Below are positions 1 to 7,358 of a stretch of DNA of 64,000 nucleotides, piece by piece. How positions within the stretch are numbered: position 1 is the first letter of the stretch; every line of letters starts with the position of its first letter. The notes under the pieces are model-generated. The model searched no databases and had not been told where the DNA came from. It saw nothing but the letters and a program-made list of their open reading frames with translations. The DNA comes from Flavobacterium anseongense (GTDB lineage: Bacteria; Bacteroidota; Bacteroidia; Flavobacteriales; Flavobacteriaceae), in assembly GCF_021608185.1 (NCBI RefSeq), contig NZ_JAKIHN010000001.1, forward strand, positions 1 through 64,000. The letters are read 5' to 3'. The position numbers and the translations under genes are program-made.

Positions 1-90
1 TAGGAGCTGGCTACCGCGTAGCGCGGAGAGCGGGACGACTCGTCCTGATAAAAGGAAATGGTGTGCTGCTAAAGAATTTAAAAGGATTGT
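1..90. repeat. Tandem small hairpins at the window edge
   Basis: This GC-rich patch in an AT-rich genome holds two perfect short hairpins: GCTAC-CGC-GTAGC at 10-22 and GGACG-ACT-CGTCC at 33-45. No open frame of note crosses it. It lies downstream of the leftward DUF4294 gene. It resembles the palindromic interspersed elements seen near 22.03 kb (CAGAGC-GTA-GCTCTG). It has no T-run on either side, so it is a poor match for an intrinsic terminator. Its left end may be cut by the window. Confidence 0.4.
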
Positions 91-756
91 CTACTTTTTG
101 AGTTCTTTGGCTTTCTTCTCCCAGTAATCATATAATTCATCTATATCTACCGGGTTTGCAGGTTTTTGATTGACTAATCTTCCTCTGACGAAAGCTTGGT
201 CGAGAATGGATTCTATTAAAAAATCTTCGTTGACCTCATAGGGTGCATATTTTGTTTTGAGATTTATATCAAATAATCTGGCAGTGTTATTTGACCAAAA
301 TGCTTTCCAGCCGCTTTTATAATCTTTGATTAATTCGAAAGTAGTATAACCTGTTTGGCGATGGATTAGTTTAACTAATATTTGACCTTGTTTTCTTGAG
401 AGTTTTTTTAGTTGCCCTGTAAACTCGTTTTCCATATAATTCTCAACTATCTTGAAGTATTTCTTTTTCTCTCTGTTGGTTTTCATTTTATCCATATTCT
501 TATTCATCACCGTTAATCTTTCGGCAGCAATTTTGGCAATTGGATATACTTTATAGACTCTGTTTTGGAGTAACTGGAATTCTTTTTTTTCTGCCGCACT
601 CCACTTATGTCTGTAGACCACAACTTCTTCAAGCGGAACAATGGTGTCGTTCGCCTCTATCATGGCATCTCTTTTTGCCAGAGAGTCGTTTGTGATTTGA
701 GCGTTTGATATAACAGAAACGGAAAGAAATAAAAAGGAATAAAATAACTTTTGCAT
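91..756 (-). CDS. DUF4294 family exported protein
   Basis: A 221-residue protein with a clear N-terminal signal peptide ending in SNAQ at about residue 20, so it is predicted to be exported, probably to the periplasm. The body is basic and helical, with a run of charged residues near 85-125. It matches my memory of the DUF4294 family, which is confined to Bacteroidota and has no known function. The gene is divergent from the M42 aminopeptidase at 839, about 80 bases away, and this pairing is common in flavobacteria. No catalytic motif is visible. The stop codon is TAG at 91-93. Confidence 0.8.
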   Translation of the reverse strand: MQKLFYSFLFLSVSVISNAQITNDSLAKRDAMIEANDTIVPLEEVVVYRHKWSAAEKKEFQLLQNRVYKVYPIAKIAAERLTVMNKNMDKMKTNREKKKYFKIVENYMENEFTGQLKKLSRKQGQILVKLIHRQTGYTTFELIKDYKSGWKAFWSNNTARLFDINLKTKYAPYEVNEDFLIESILDQAFVRGRLVNQKPANPVDIDELYDYWEKKAKELKK

Positions 757-838
757 CGATACTATTTATTAGGGTAAAAATATGGAATATCCTTAACAAC
801 TGTAATGCCAAATTTATATTTTAGCAAAAAAAATATTT

Positions 839-1927
839 ATGGCAACAAAATCTATACTTACCAAATCATCACTTTCCTTTTTAGAAACCTATTTAAACAA
901 TGCCTCTCCTACAGGTTATGAATCGAATGGTCAGAAACTTTGGATGGATTATTTGAAACCATATGTTGATACATTTATAACAGATACTTATGGTTCGGCT
1001 GTGGGGGTAATTAATCCGGATGCTAAATATAAGGTAGTTATCGAAGGTCACTCGGATGAAATTTCGTGGTATGTGAATTATATTACTGCCGAAGGACTTA
1101 TATATGTTATACGAAATGGTGGTTCAGATCATCAAATCGCGCCTTCTAAAAGAGTTAACATTCATACTAAAAAAGGCATTGTAAAAGGTGTTTTTGGTTG
1201 GCCTGCAATTCATACCCGAAATCGCGGAAAGGAAGAATCAGCTACTTTGCACAATATATTTATAGACTGCGGTTGTTCTACCAAAGACGAAGTTGAAAAG
1301 CTAGGCGTTCATGTTGGTTGTGTTATAACCTATCCCGATGAATTTATGATTTTGAATGGCAATAAATTTGTTTGCCGTGCCATCGACAATAGAATGGGTG
1401 GTTTTATGATTGCTGAAGTTGCCCGTCTTTTAAAAGAGAACAAAAAGAAACTGCCTTTTGGATTATATATAACTAATTCGGTTCAGGAGGAAATTGGACT
1501 TCGTGGTGCCGAAATGATTACCAATACTATAAAACCTAATGTTGCTATAGTAACCGATGTCTGTCATGACACAACAACTCCAATGATTGAAAAGAAAATC
1601 GAAGGCGATTTACAAATGGGTAAAGGTCCGGTCATTGCATATGCTCCGGCTGTTCATAATACTTTAAGAGATTTGATTGTGAATACGGCGGAAACTAATA
1701 AGATTCCTTTTCAGCGTCATGCCACTTCAAGAGCAACCGGAACGGATACTGATGCGTTTGCCTATAGTAATGGCGGAGTTGCATCGGCTTTGATTTCTTT
1801 ACCGTTGCGTTATATGCATACTACGGTTGAGATGGTGCATCGTGAGGATGTAGAAAACGTCATCAAACTGATTTATGAAAGTTTGCTGAAAATAGAAAAC
1901 AACGACACTTTTTCTTATTTCAAATAA
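839..1927 (+). CDS. M42 family metallopeptidase (aminopeptidase)
   Basis: A 362-residue cytosolic aminopeptidase of the M42 (endoglucanase M/FrvX, tetrahedral TET) family, expected to trim N-terminal residues from peptides using two metal ions. The ligand set can be read in order: GHSDE around H71, AIDNRMGG with D183, QEEIG with E217-E218, D240 in IVTDVCHD, and a C-terminal RYMHTT histidine. No signal peptide is present. Length matches the family (about 350-370). A strong hairpin terminator follows at 1941. Substrate preference cannot be read from the sequence. Confidence 0.93.
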   Translation: MATKSILTKSSLSFLETYLNNASPTGYESNGQKLWMDYLKPYVDTFITDTYGSAVGVINPDAKYKVVIEGHSDEISWYVNYITAEGLIYVIRNGGSDHQIAPSKRVNIHTKKGIVKGVFGWPAIHTRNRGKEESATLHNIFIDCGCSTKDEVEKLGVHVGCVITYPDEFMILNGNKFVCRAIDNRMGGFMIAEVARLLKENKKKLPFGLYITNSVQEEIGLRGAEMITNTIKPNVAIVTDVCHDTTTPMIEKKIEGDLQMGKGPVIAYAPAVHNTLRDLIVNTAETNKIPFQRHATSRATGTDTDAFAYSNGGVASALISLPLRYMHTTVEMVHREDVENVIKLIYESLLKIENNDTFSYFK

Positions 1928-1940
1928 TACAAAACAAAAA

Positions 1941-1967
1941 GCATCCGCCGTGGCGGATGCTTTTTTT
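1941..1967. terminator. Intrinsic terminator, bidirectional
   Basis: A 9-bp perfect stem GCATCCGCC / GGCGGATGC with a 2-base loop, followed by seven T and preceded by an A-run. It sits between the convergent M42 gene and the small exported protein gene at 2004, so it can serve both. Confidence 0.85.
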
Positions 1968-2003
1968 AACTCTCGCATGGCTGCGAAAGCAATCAACCTA
2001 AAC

Positions 2004-2444
2004 TTATAACTTTAAATCTACTGTAATAGCAGGATTGTTATTGTAGATTTTGACACATTGAATTTTACTGTTTATTTTTTCAAAGTCTAAAGGGAAAAAA
2101 TCATTTGAAATTGTGCTTTCAATAATTTGATTGTCTTCAGCAATTCTGTCTTCAATAGTTGTTTCTAAAGAAAGATATTGAACAGTTTCATCTTGACTTT
2201 CAGTAATTAACTTGTTTTCAGCTATCACATCTTCGATAGTTTTCACATAAGCAGTTTCAATAACTGAAGCTGGATTAAAAATTGTTGTGTCAGTTTCATT
2301 TGATACTTCATTGTTATTTGAAGTTTCTAAAATTAATGTAGCTGATTCTTGTTGGTCTAAAACTTGAGTTTCAAACTCTGTAGTTGCATTTGCGTTAGTA
2401 AAGCTCAAAGCAACTAATCCTAAAAAAATGATTGATGTTTTCAT
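2004..2444 (-). CDS. Small exported protein with an internal repeat
   Basis: A 146-residue protein that I do not recognise. It has a signal peptide of about 20 residues (cleavage near NANA), so it should be exported. The mature part is acidic and rich in Thr, Glu and Asn. It carries two copies of a related segment, KTIEDVIAENKLITES and TTIEDRIAEDNQIIES, about 30 residues apart. A single cysteine lies near the C-terminus. The signal peptide resembles that of the neighbouring ankyrin protein at 2657 (both begin MK-hydrophobic-LGL-AL), and both genes point the same way. Its leader contains a 17-base tandem repeat. Confidence 0.65.
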   Translation of the reverse strand: MKTSIIFLGLVALSFTNANATTEFETQVLDQQESATLILETSNNNEVSNETDTTIFNPASVIETAYVKTIEDVIAENKLITESQDETVQYLSLETTIEDRIAEDNQIIESTISNDFFPLDFEKINSKIQCVKIYNNNPAITVDLKL

Positions 2445-2494
2445 GATGATTGTTTTTTTTATGATGATTGATTTTTTATGATGATTGATTTTTT
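2443..2494. repeat. 17-base tandem repeat in the leader of the 2004-2444 gene
   Basis: Three head-to-tail copies of ATGATGATTGATTTTTT (the first copy, 2443-2460, has a variant TGTTTTTTTT end; the others are 2461-2477 and 2478-2494). The array begins in the start codon of the leftward gene and covers its first 50 bases of leader. Copy-number change here would alter the spacing between promoter and start codon. Confidence 0.7.
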
Positions 2495-2612
2495 ATTATT
2501 TAGATTAATATCCTATGCAAATATATGGCTAAAAACAGATACCTTGTTTTACATAGTACTTAAATTTAACAAATTTTTAACATTTAAACCTTTTTTATTG
2601 ATGTTTGGGAAT

Positions 2613-2643
2613 AAAAAAGCACCGCTTATAAATAAACGGTGCT
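2613..2643 (-). terminator. Intrinsic terminator of the ankyrin gene
   Basis: On the minus strand a 7-bp stem AGCACCG / CGGTGCT with a 12-base loop is followed by a run of U. It lies just past the stop codon of the leftward gene at 2657. Confidence 0.7.
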
Positions 2644-2656
2644 CTTTAAATTGGTT

Positions 2657-3037
2657 TTAAGCTTGTTTTAAAAACGCTAAAGCTTCTTGTGCTTTTGAAA
2701 ACTCAGCATATTTTAATGCTGTATTTCCTCTTTCGTCTTTAATTTTTTTGTCTGCACCTTTTGACAATAAATACTTGATGATTTCAACATTGTTGTATCG
2801 GGCAGCAAACATTAGTGGTGTTACTCCGTTTGACAATTCATTTACATCGCTGCCATATTCAACGAATTTTTTAACTGTTGCTATATCTCCATTGATAATA
2901 GCATTACATAATGGAGTGTTGTCATAATTTACAATTTCTTTTGAAGTTGTAAAAGTTGAAGTTGAAACAGTACTTGCAATTGCAACATCTGTAAAAGCCA
3001 CTAGGGCTAAACCTAAGATAATGATTGTTTTTTTCAT
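2657..3037 (-). CDS. Exported ankyrin-repeat protein
   Basis: A 126-residue protein with a signal peptide of about 21 residues followed by two to three ankyrin repeats (residues about 40-125). The ankyrin signatures TPLMFAARYNNVEIIKYLLSKGAD and GNTALKYAEF can be recognised. Ankyrin repeats bind protein partners, so this is probably a periplasmic binding or scaffold protein. It is leftward, about 210 bases upstream of the exported protein at 2004, with its own terminator between. The partner is unknown. Confidence 0.8.
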   Translation of the reverse strand: MKKTIIILGLALVAFTDVAIASTVSTSTFTTSKEIVNYDNTPLCNAIINGDIATVKKFVEYGSDVNELSNGVTPLMFAARYNNVEIIKYLLSKGADKKIKDERGNTALKYAEFSKAQEALAFLKQA

Positions 3038-3165
3038 GATTGATGATTTAAATGTTAATGATTAAAGTGTAAGACTATCGTGTTTGCAATTCGTTACAGA
3101 AAAAAAATATTATAACATATTTTTAACAAATACGCTAATTATTAGCTCTTTATGTCTATACAAAG

Positions 3166-3196
3166 AAAAACCATCCGTAGGTGGCGGATGGTTTTT
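3166..3196 (-). terminator. Intrinsic terminator of purC
   Basis: A CCATCCG / CGGATGG stem with a 7-base loop, flanked by A5 on the left and T5 on the right, so it can act on the minus strand for purC and on the plus strand. Confidence 0.75.
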
Positions 3197-3222
3197 AAAT
3201 TTTTATTTATATGCTACTATTT

Positions 3223-4170
3223 TTAGCTGTTGAGAAAACTCAATACATTCTTTTCTATTCTTTCATTAATGTTTGATATATCGGCTTTGATAAATTTTTC
3301 ACCTAATATATTTTCATACAATTCGATGTAGCGTTCTGAAACCGTTTCAATATATTCATCAGTCATATTTGGAATTTGCTGACCTTCTTTTCCCTGAAAG
3401 CCATTTTCAATTAACCAACGACGAACAAACTCCTTTGATAATTGTTTTTGCTCATGGCCTTTATCTTGTCTTTCCTGATAACCATCAGCATAAAAATAAC
3501 GGGAGGAATCCGGTGTATGGATTTCATCAATTAAGACAATCTTTCCATCTTTGGTTTTTCCAAATTCATATTTAGTATCTACCAAAATTAAACCTCTGCT
3601 TGCCGCAATTTCAGTTCCGCGTTGGTATAAAGCTCTTGTATACTTTTCTAAAATCAAATAATCTTCTTCTGAAACAATTCCGTTAGCCAAAATAGCTTCA
3701 CGCGAAATGTCTTCGTCGTGGGAACCATTGTCTGCCTTAGTTGTTGGCGTAATAATTGGCGTTGGAAATTGGTCATTCTCTTTTAATCCTTCTGCCATAG
3801 TTACACCGCAGATTATTCTCTTCCCAAGAGCATACTCACGAGCAGCATGACCGGAAAGATAACCGCGTATTACCATTTCTACTTTAAAAGGTTCACAAAG
3901 ATGTCCAACGGCAACGTTTGGATCCGGAGTTGCAATAAGCCAATTCGGAACTATATCATGTGTCAAATGCATAAACTTGGTTGCGATTTGATTTAGAATT
4001 TGTCCTTTATACGGAATTCCTTTGGGCATTACGACATCAAAGGCAGACAATCTATCGGTAGCAATCATCACCAACAAGTCATTGTTGATGTTATAGACTT
4101 CACGTACTTTACCTCGGTAAACCGATTTTTGATTCGGAAAATTGAAATGGGTTGTAGTTATAGTATTCAT
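3223..4170 (-). CDS. purC: Phosphoribosylaminoimidazole-succinocarboxamide synthase
   Basis: SAICAR synthetase joins aspartate to CAIR using ATP, the eighth step of de novo IMP synthesis, in the cytosol. The N-terminal [12 protein letters not shown] matches the family's KVRDVY nucleotide-binding segment, followed by [12 protein letters not shown] and the substrate-binding [15 protein letters not shown] and [13 protein letters not shown] are the later signatures. At 315 residues it is the longer, yeast-like form usual in Bacteroidota rather than the roughly 240-residue E. coli form. It is a lone leftward gene with its own terminator. Its leader contains a dispersed repeat core (4189-4201). Confidence 0.96.
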   Translation of the reverse strand: MNTITTTHFNFPNQKSVYRGKVREVYNINNDLLVMIATDRLSAFDVVMPKGIPYKGQILNQIATKFMHLTHDIVPNWLIATPDPNVAVGHLCEPFKVEMVIRGYLSGHAAREYALGKRIICGVTMAEGLKENDQFPTPIITPTTKADNGSHDEDISREAILANGIVSEEDYLILEKYTRALYQRGTEIAASRGLILVDTKYEFGKTKDGKIVLIDEIHTPDSSRYFYADGYQERQDKGHEQKQLSKEFVRRWLIENGFQGKEGQQIPNMTDEYIETVSERYIELYENILGEKFIKADISNINERIEKNVLSFLNS

Positions 4171-4188
4171 TGTGTTGTGTTGTAGCCC

Positions 4189-4201
4189 TTCGACAAGCTC
4201 A
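4189..4201. repeat. Dispersed repeat core TTCGACAAGCTCA, copy 1
   Basis: This 13-mer recurs exactly at 45795-45807. Both copies are in intergenic DNA close upstream of a housekeeping gene (purC and trmD). It looks like part of a dispersed intergenic repeat common in flavobacterial genomes. Confidence 0.5.
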
Positions 4202-4272
4202 GGTTAAATTGTTGTGGTTGCAAAAATAGGAATTTGATATTATTATTTCTTCATCATTTTGGATAAAAAAAG

Positions 4273-4302
4273 AAACCCTGTCAAGTTTTGTTGACAGGGT
4301 TT
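4273..4302 (-). terminator. Intrinsic terminator of phoH
   Basis: A 12-bp perfect stem AAACCCTGTCAA / TTGACAGGGTTT with a 6-base loop, located just downstream of the leftward PhoH gene. Confidence 0.85.
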
Positions 4303-4322
4303 ATCTAAAATAAAATTATATT

Positions 4323-5276
4323 CTAATAATCATTATTCTCAATACTCTTGTACGCATCAATCACTTTTTTCACTAATCGGTGACGAACGATGTCTTTGTC
4401 ATCAAGATAGATGATTCCGATGCCTTCAACATCTTTTAAAACTAATATAGCTTCTTTCAATCCTGAAATTGTTCTGCGTGGTAAATCAACTTGTCCCGGA
4501 TCACCGGTAATAATGAACTTGGCATTTTTTCCCATACGGGTTAAGAACATTTTCATTTGCGAATGTGTTGTATTCTGCGCTTCATCCAAAATCACAAAAG
4601 CATTATCCAATGTTCGTCCACGCATAAAAGCCAAAGGCGCAATCTGAATAATTCCTTTTAGCAAATAATCCTCCAAAGTTTGTGGCGGAATCATATCGCG
4701 CAAAGCATCATATAAAGGTTGCATATATGGATCGAGTTTTTCTTTCATATCGCCTGGAAGAAAACCTAAATTTTCGCCAGCTTCAACCGCAGGACGCGTT
4801 AGAATAATGCGTTTTACCTGCTTTTCTTTTAATGCTTTTACCGCTAAGGCAACACCTGTATACGTTTTACCTGTTCCTGCCGGACCAACAGCAAAGACCA
4901 TGTCGTTTTTATTTACATAATCAACAAGCTTTTGTTGATTAGGCGTCATAGCTTTAATAAGCTTTCCTCCTATTCCGTGTACTAAAATTTTATCGCTGTC
5001 AGGCATACGTTGTTCTTCATGAGAATTACTCTGTATGACCCGATCAATTACATTATCATCAATATTGTTATAACGTGTGAAATGCAACATTAGGCGGTTA
5101 AAACGGTTTTCGAACTCATCTAACTCTTCTTTCTCTCCGAATGCTTTCAATGTGGTGCCTCGGGCTACGATTTTGAGTTTAGGGTAATATCTTTTAATAG
5201 TTTCAAGATGGGCATCCTGAGCGCCCCAAAATTCTTTGGGTGCGATGTCGTGTAATTCAATGATACGTTCGTTCAA
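4323..5276 (-). CDS. PhoH family ATPase (PhoH-like protein)
   Basis: A 317-residue cytosolic P-loop ATPase of the PhoH/YbeZ type. The N-terminal 100 residues include the KH-like region usual in the family. The C-terminal domain shows Walker A GPAGTGKT (131-138) and Walker B VILDEAQN (DEAQ 231-234), then sensor motif FIITGDPGQVDLP. YbeZ relatives act with the RNase YbeY in rRNA maturation and RNA turnover; whether that holds here cannot be seen, as no ybeY is nearby. The gene is divergent from the SAM hydroxide adenosyltransferase gene at 5401. Length is normal for the family. Confidence 0.92.
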   Translation of the reverse strand: MNERIIELHDIAPKEFWGAQDAHLETIKRYYPKLKIVARGTTLKAFGEKEELDEFENRFNRLMLHFTRYNNIDDNVIDRVIQSNSHEEQRMPDSDKILVHGIGGKLIKAMTPNQQKLVDYVNKNDMVFAVGPAGTGKTYTGVALAVKALKEKQVKRIILTRPAVEAGENLGFLPGDMKEKLDPYMQPLYDALRDMIPPQTLEDYLLKGIIQIAPLAFMRGRTLDNAFVILDEAQNTTHSQMKMFLTRMGKNAKFIITGDPGQVDLPRRTISGLKEAILVLKDVEGIGIIYLDDKDIVRHRLVKKVIDAYKSIENNDY

Positions 5277-5400
5277 ATGCAGTAGTATTAAATTAAAATA
5301 ATTCGCTATATATTATTAGCTTTGTATCCAAATTTAATCAAATAAAAGAATAGGTTTTACTATTTTTGGAAACCGATTTCAACCAAGTTATAAACAATTT

Positions 5401-6225
5401 ATGTCAATCATCACCTTAACGACCGATTACGGATTAAAAGACCACTTTGTCGGCGCTTTAAAAGGCAAATTGTTATCCGAGTTTCGCGAAGCCACGATTA
5501 TTGATATTTCACACAATATTGACGCTTTCAATGTTGCTGAAGCCGCTTATATAATTGGCGCAGCGTATAATAGTTTCCCAAAAGGAACTGTGCATTTGAT
5601 TGGTGTTGACATCGAATTGAATACCGAAAATCAACATATTGCCATGCAATGGAACGACCAGTACTTCATTTGTGCTGACAATGGGATTTTGAGCATGCTG
5701 ATTCAAAAAATTGTGCCGCAAAAATTAGTTGCCATTAATATTCACGACCGTTTGCCGAATGATGCAACCGATTTGGATGTGTTTGTAAAAGTGGCCTGTC
5801 ATTTAGCCAAAGGCGGTTTGCTAAATGTAATTGGAAAAGAAATCAAAGCGATAAAGGAAGTAACCGAATTACAAGCGCTTGTTCATGATAATCAGATTAA
5901 AGGAAATGTAATTTATATTGATTATCTGGGTAATGTAGTAACAAACATTCCAAAGAAATTGTTTTTGGAAATAGGCAAAGGCAGACCTTATGAACTAACA
6001 TTTAAAAACCAAATCATAAAAACTATTTTACCAAAATACTCAGATATTGGAGCTTCCTCCAACTATCCTTTGAAAGATTACGAAGGACAAAAGCTGGCAA
6101 TTTTTAACGAAGCCGGTTTTTTGGAAATCGCTATTTTTAGAAGTAATCCCGACACTGTTGGCTCAGCTTCAAGTTTATTAGGCTTGAATTATAGAGATGT
6201 GGTGACGATTGAGTTTAGGAATTAA
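5401..6225 (+). CDS. SAM hydroxide adenosyltransferase (DUF62/chlorinase-fluorinase family)
   Basis: A 274-residue protein of the SAM-dependent chlorinase/fluorinase superfamily. Most bacterial members hydrolyse S-adenosylmethionine to adenosine and methionine with hydroxide rather than a halide. The family start ITLTTDYGLKDHFVGALKG is present, with the Asp that binds the ribose, and later the segment IDYLGNVVTNIP that precedes the C-terminal beta-barrel domain. The 20-odd residue loop specific to fluorinases is not apparent, so I infer the hydrolase role. A promoter-like TATTTTTG lies at 5361. The downstream small gene at 6255 may be cotranscribed. Confidence 0.88.
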   Translation: MSIITLTTDYGLKDHFVGALKGKLLSEFREATIIDISHNIDAFNVAEAAYIIGAAYNSFPKGTVHLIGVDIELNTENQHIAMQWNDQYFICADNGILSMLIQKIVPQKLVAINIHDRLPNDATDLDVFVKVACHLAKGGLLNVIGKEIKAIKEVTELQALVHDNQIKGNVIYIDYLGNVVTNIPKKLFLEIGKGRPYELTFKNQIIKTILPKYSDIGASSNYPLKDYEGQKLAIFNEAGFLEIAIFRSNPDTVGSASSLLGLNYRDVVTIEFRN

Positions 6226-6254
6226 GGGATTAGGGATAAGTAAAAAGGAATAAG

Positions 6255-6551
6255 ATGTTTGTCAGAATCGTAAAAATGAGTTTTCACCAAGAAAATATTC
6301 CAAAGTTTTTGGAGAATTTTGACGTGATGAAAGAAAAAATACGCGGCGCAGAAGGCAATCGTTTTTTGGAATTGTATCAGGACAAAAACAATCCGTGCAT
6401 TTTCTTTACCTATAGCTTTTGGGAAACCGAAGCCGATTTGGAAAGTTACCGCCAATCAGAATTGTTTTATGACGTTTGGACATTCACTAAAAAACTATTC
6501 AATGAAAAGCCTGAAGCCTGGAGCGTTGACAAGGTAGCTTCGCTGCCTTAA
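6255..6551 (+). CDS. Antibiotic biosynthesis monooxygenase-like (ABM) protein
   Basis: A 98-residue protein of the dimeric ferredoxin-like ABM fold. It begins MFVRIVKMSF, and the core has the typical alternating pattern ending in FWETEADLESYRQSELF. Members of this fold include putative quinol monooxygenases and haem-degrading enzymes, but many have no known activity. The His/Asn pair of the haem-degrading IsdG group is not obvious, so no substrate is assigned. It is 29 bases after the SAM-hydrolase gene and about 80 bases before gldF, all rightward. It has no signal peptide. Confidence 0.75.
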   Translation: MFVRIVKMSFHQENIPKFLENFDVMKEKIRGAEGNRFLELYQDKNNPCIFFTYSFWETEADLESYRQSELFYDVWTFTKKLFNEKPEAWSVDKVASLP

Positions 6552-6632
6552 TTTATTTTAAATTTTGAATTATAAATTTTAAATTGTGGCTTTACGAATA
6601 ACCAAATAACCACATTAACAAATTAACATTAA

Positions 6633-7358
6633 ATGAAATCAATAGCGTTACGCGAAATAAAATCCTTCTTTGGCTCACCAATTGGTTACCTAGTGATTGG
6701 ATTATTTCTATTACTCAACGGCTTGTTCCTTTGGGTTTTTGATGGCGAATACAATATACTACAAAGCGGATTTGCCGATTTGAGTCCGTTTTTTACCTTG
6801 GCGCCATGGATATTCATTTTCCTGATTCCAGCCGTGACCATGCGTAGCTTTTCGGATGAGAAAAAACAAGGTACAATTGAATTGTTATTGACCAAACCCT
6901 TATCCCTTTGGCAAATTGTAAACGGCAAATTTCTGGGTTCGTTTTTACTGATTGTCATTGCACTGTTACCAACTTTGGTTTACGTTTATGTAATTTCCAG
7001 TTTGGGAATGCCTGAAGGCAATATCGATATGGGCAGCACACTGGGCTCTTATTTTGGACTGTTATTCTTAGTTGCTGCTTATACTTCAATCGGGATTTTT
7101 ACCTCTACGCTTTCTGAAAATCAGATTGTGGCATTTTTACTTTCGGTGTTTTTATGTTTCCTTTTTTACTTTGGTTTTGAAGGTATTTCAACTTACGTCA
7201 AAGGTTTTGAAGATGCTGTTTCCCGAATCGGAATGGATTATCATTTCAAAAGCATGTCGCGCGGCGTTTTGGACACACGGGATATTTTGTATTTTGTGAG
7301 TGTTTCGTTTCTGTTTTTATCGTTCACTGTTTTTAAACTTAAATCTTTGAAATCGTAA
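6633..7358 (+). CDS. gldF: Gliding motility ABC transporter permease GldF
   Basis: A 241-residue inner-membrane permease with about six hydrophobic segments (roughly 15-35, 55-75, 105-125, 135-160, 165-185 and 215-235). It belongs to the ABC-2 permease family, and the MRSFSDEKKQGTIELLLTKPLSLWQIV segment is diagnostic. GldF works with GldG and the ATPase GldA as a transporter needed for gliding in F. johnsoniae. The stop codon overlaps the gldG start by one base (TAATG), indicating translational coupling. gldA is not in this window. Confidence 0.95.
   Translation: MKSIALREIKSFFGSPIGYLVIGLFLLLNGLFLWVFDGEYNILQSGFADLSPFFTLAPWIFIFLIPAVTMRSFSDEKKQGTIELLLTKPLSLWQIVNGKFLGSFLLIVIALLPTLVYVYVISSLGMPEGNIDMGSTLGSYFGLLFLVAAYTSIGIFTSTLSENQIVAFLLSVFLCFLFYFGFEGISTYVKGFEDAVSRIGMDYHFKSMSRGVLDTRDILYFVSVSFLFLSFTVFKLKSLKS

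Noticed and set aside
5401..6225. Fluorinase or chlorinase activity for the SAM-dependent family member
   Set aside because: No extra halide-site loop is apparent and the neighbourhood has no halometabolite genes; the hydrolase role is the common one.
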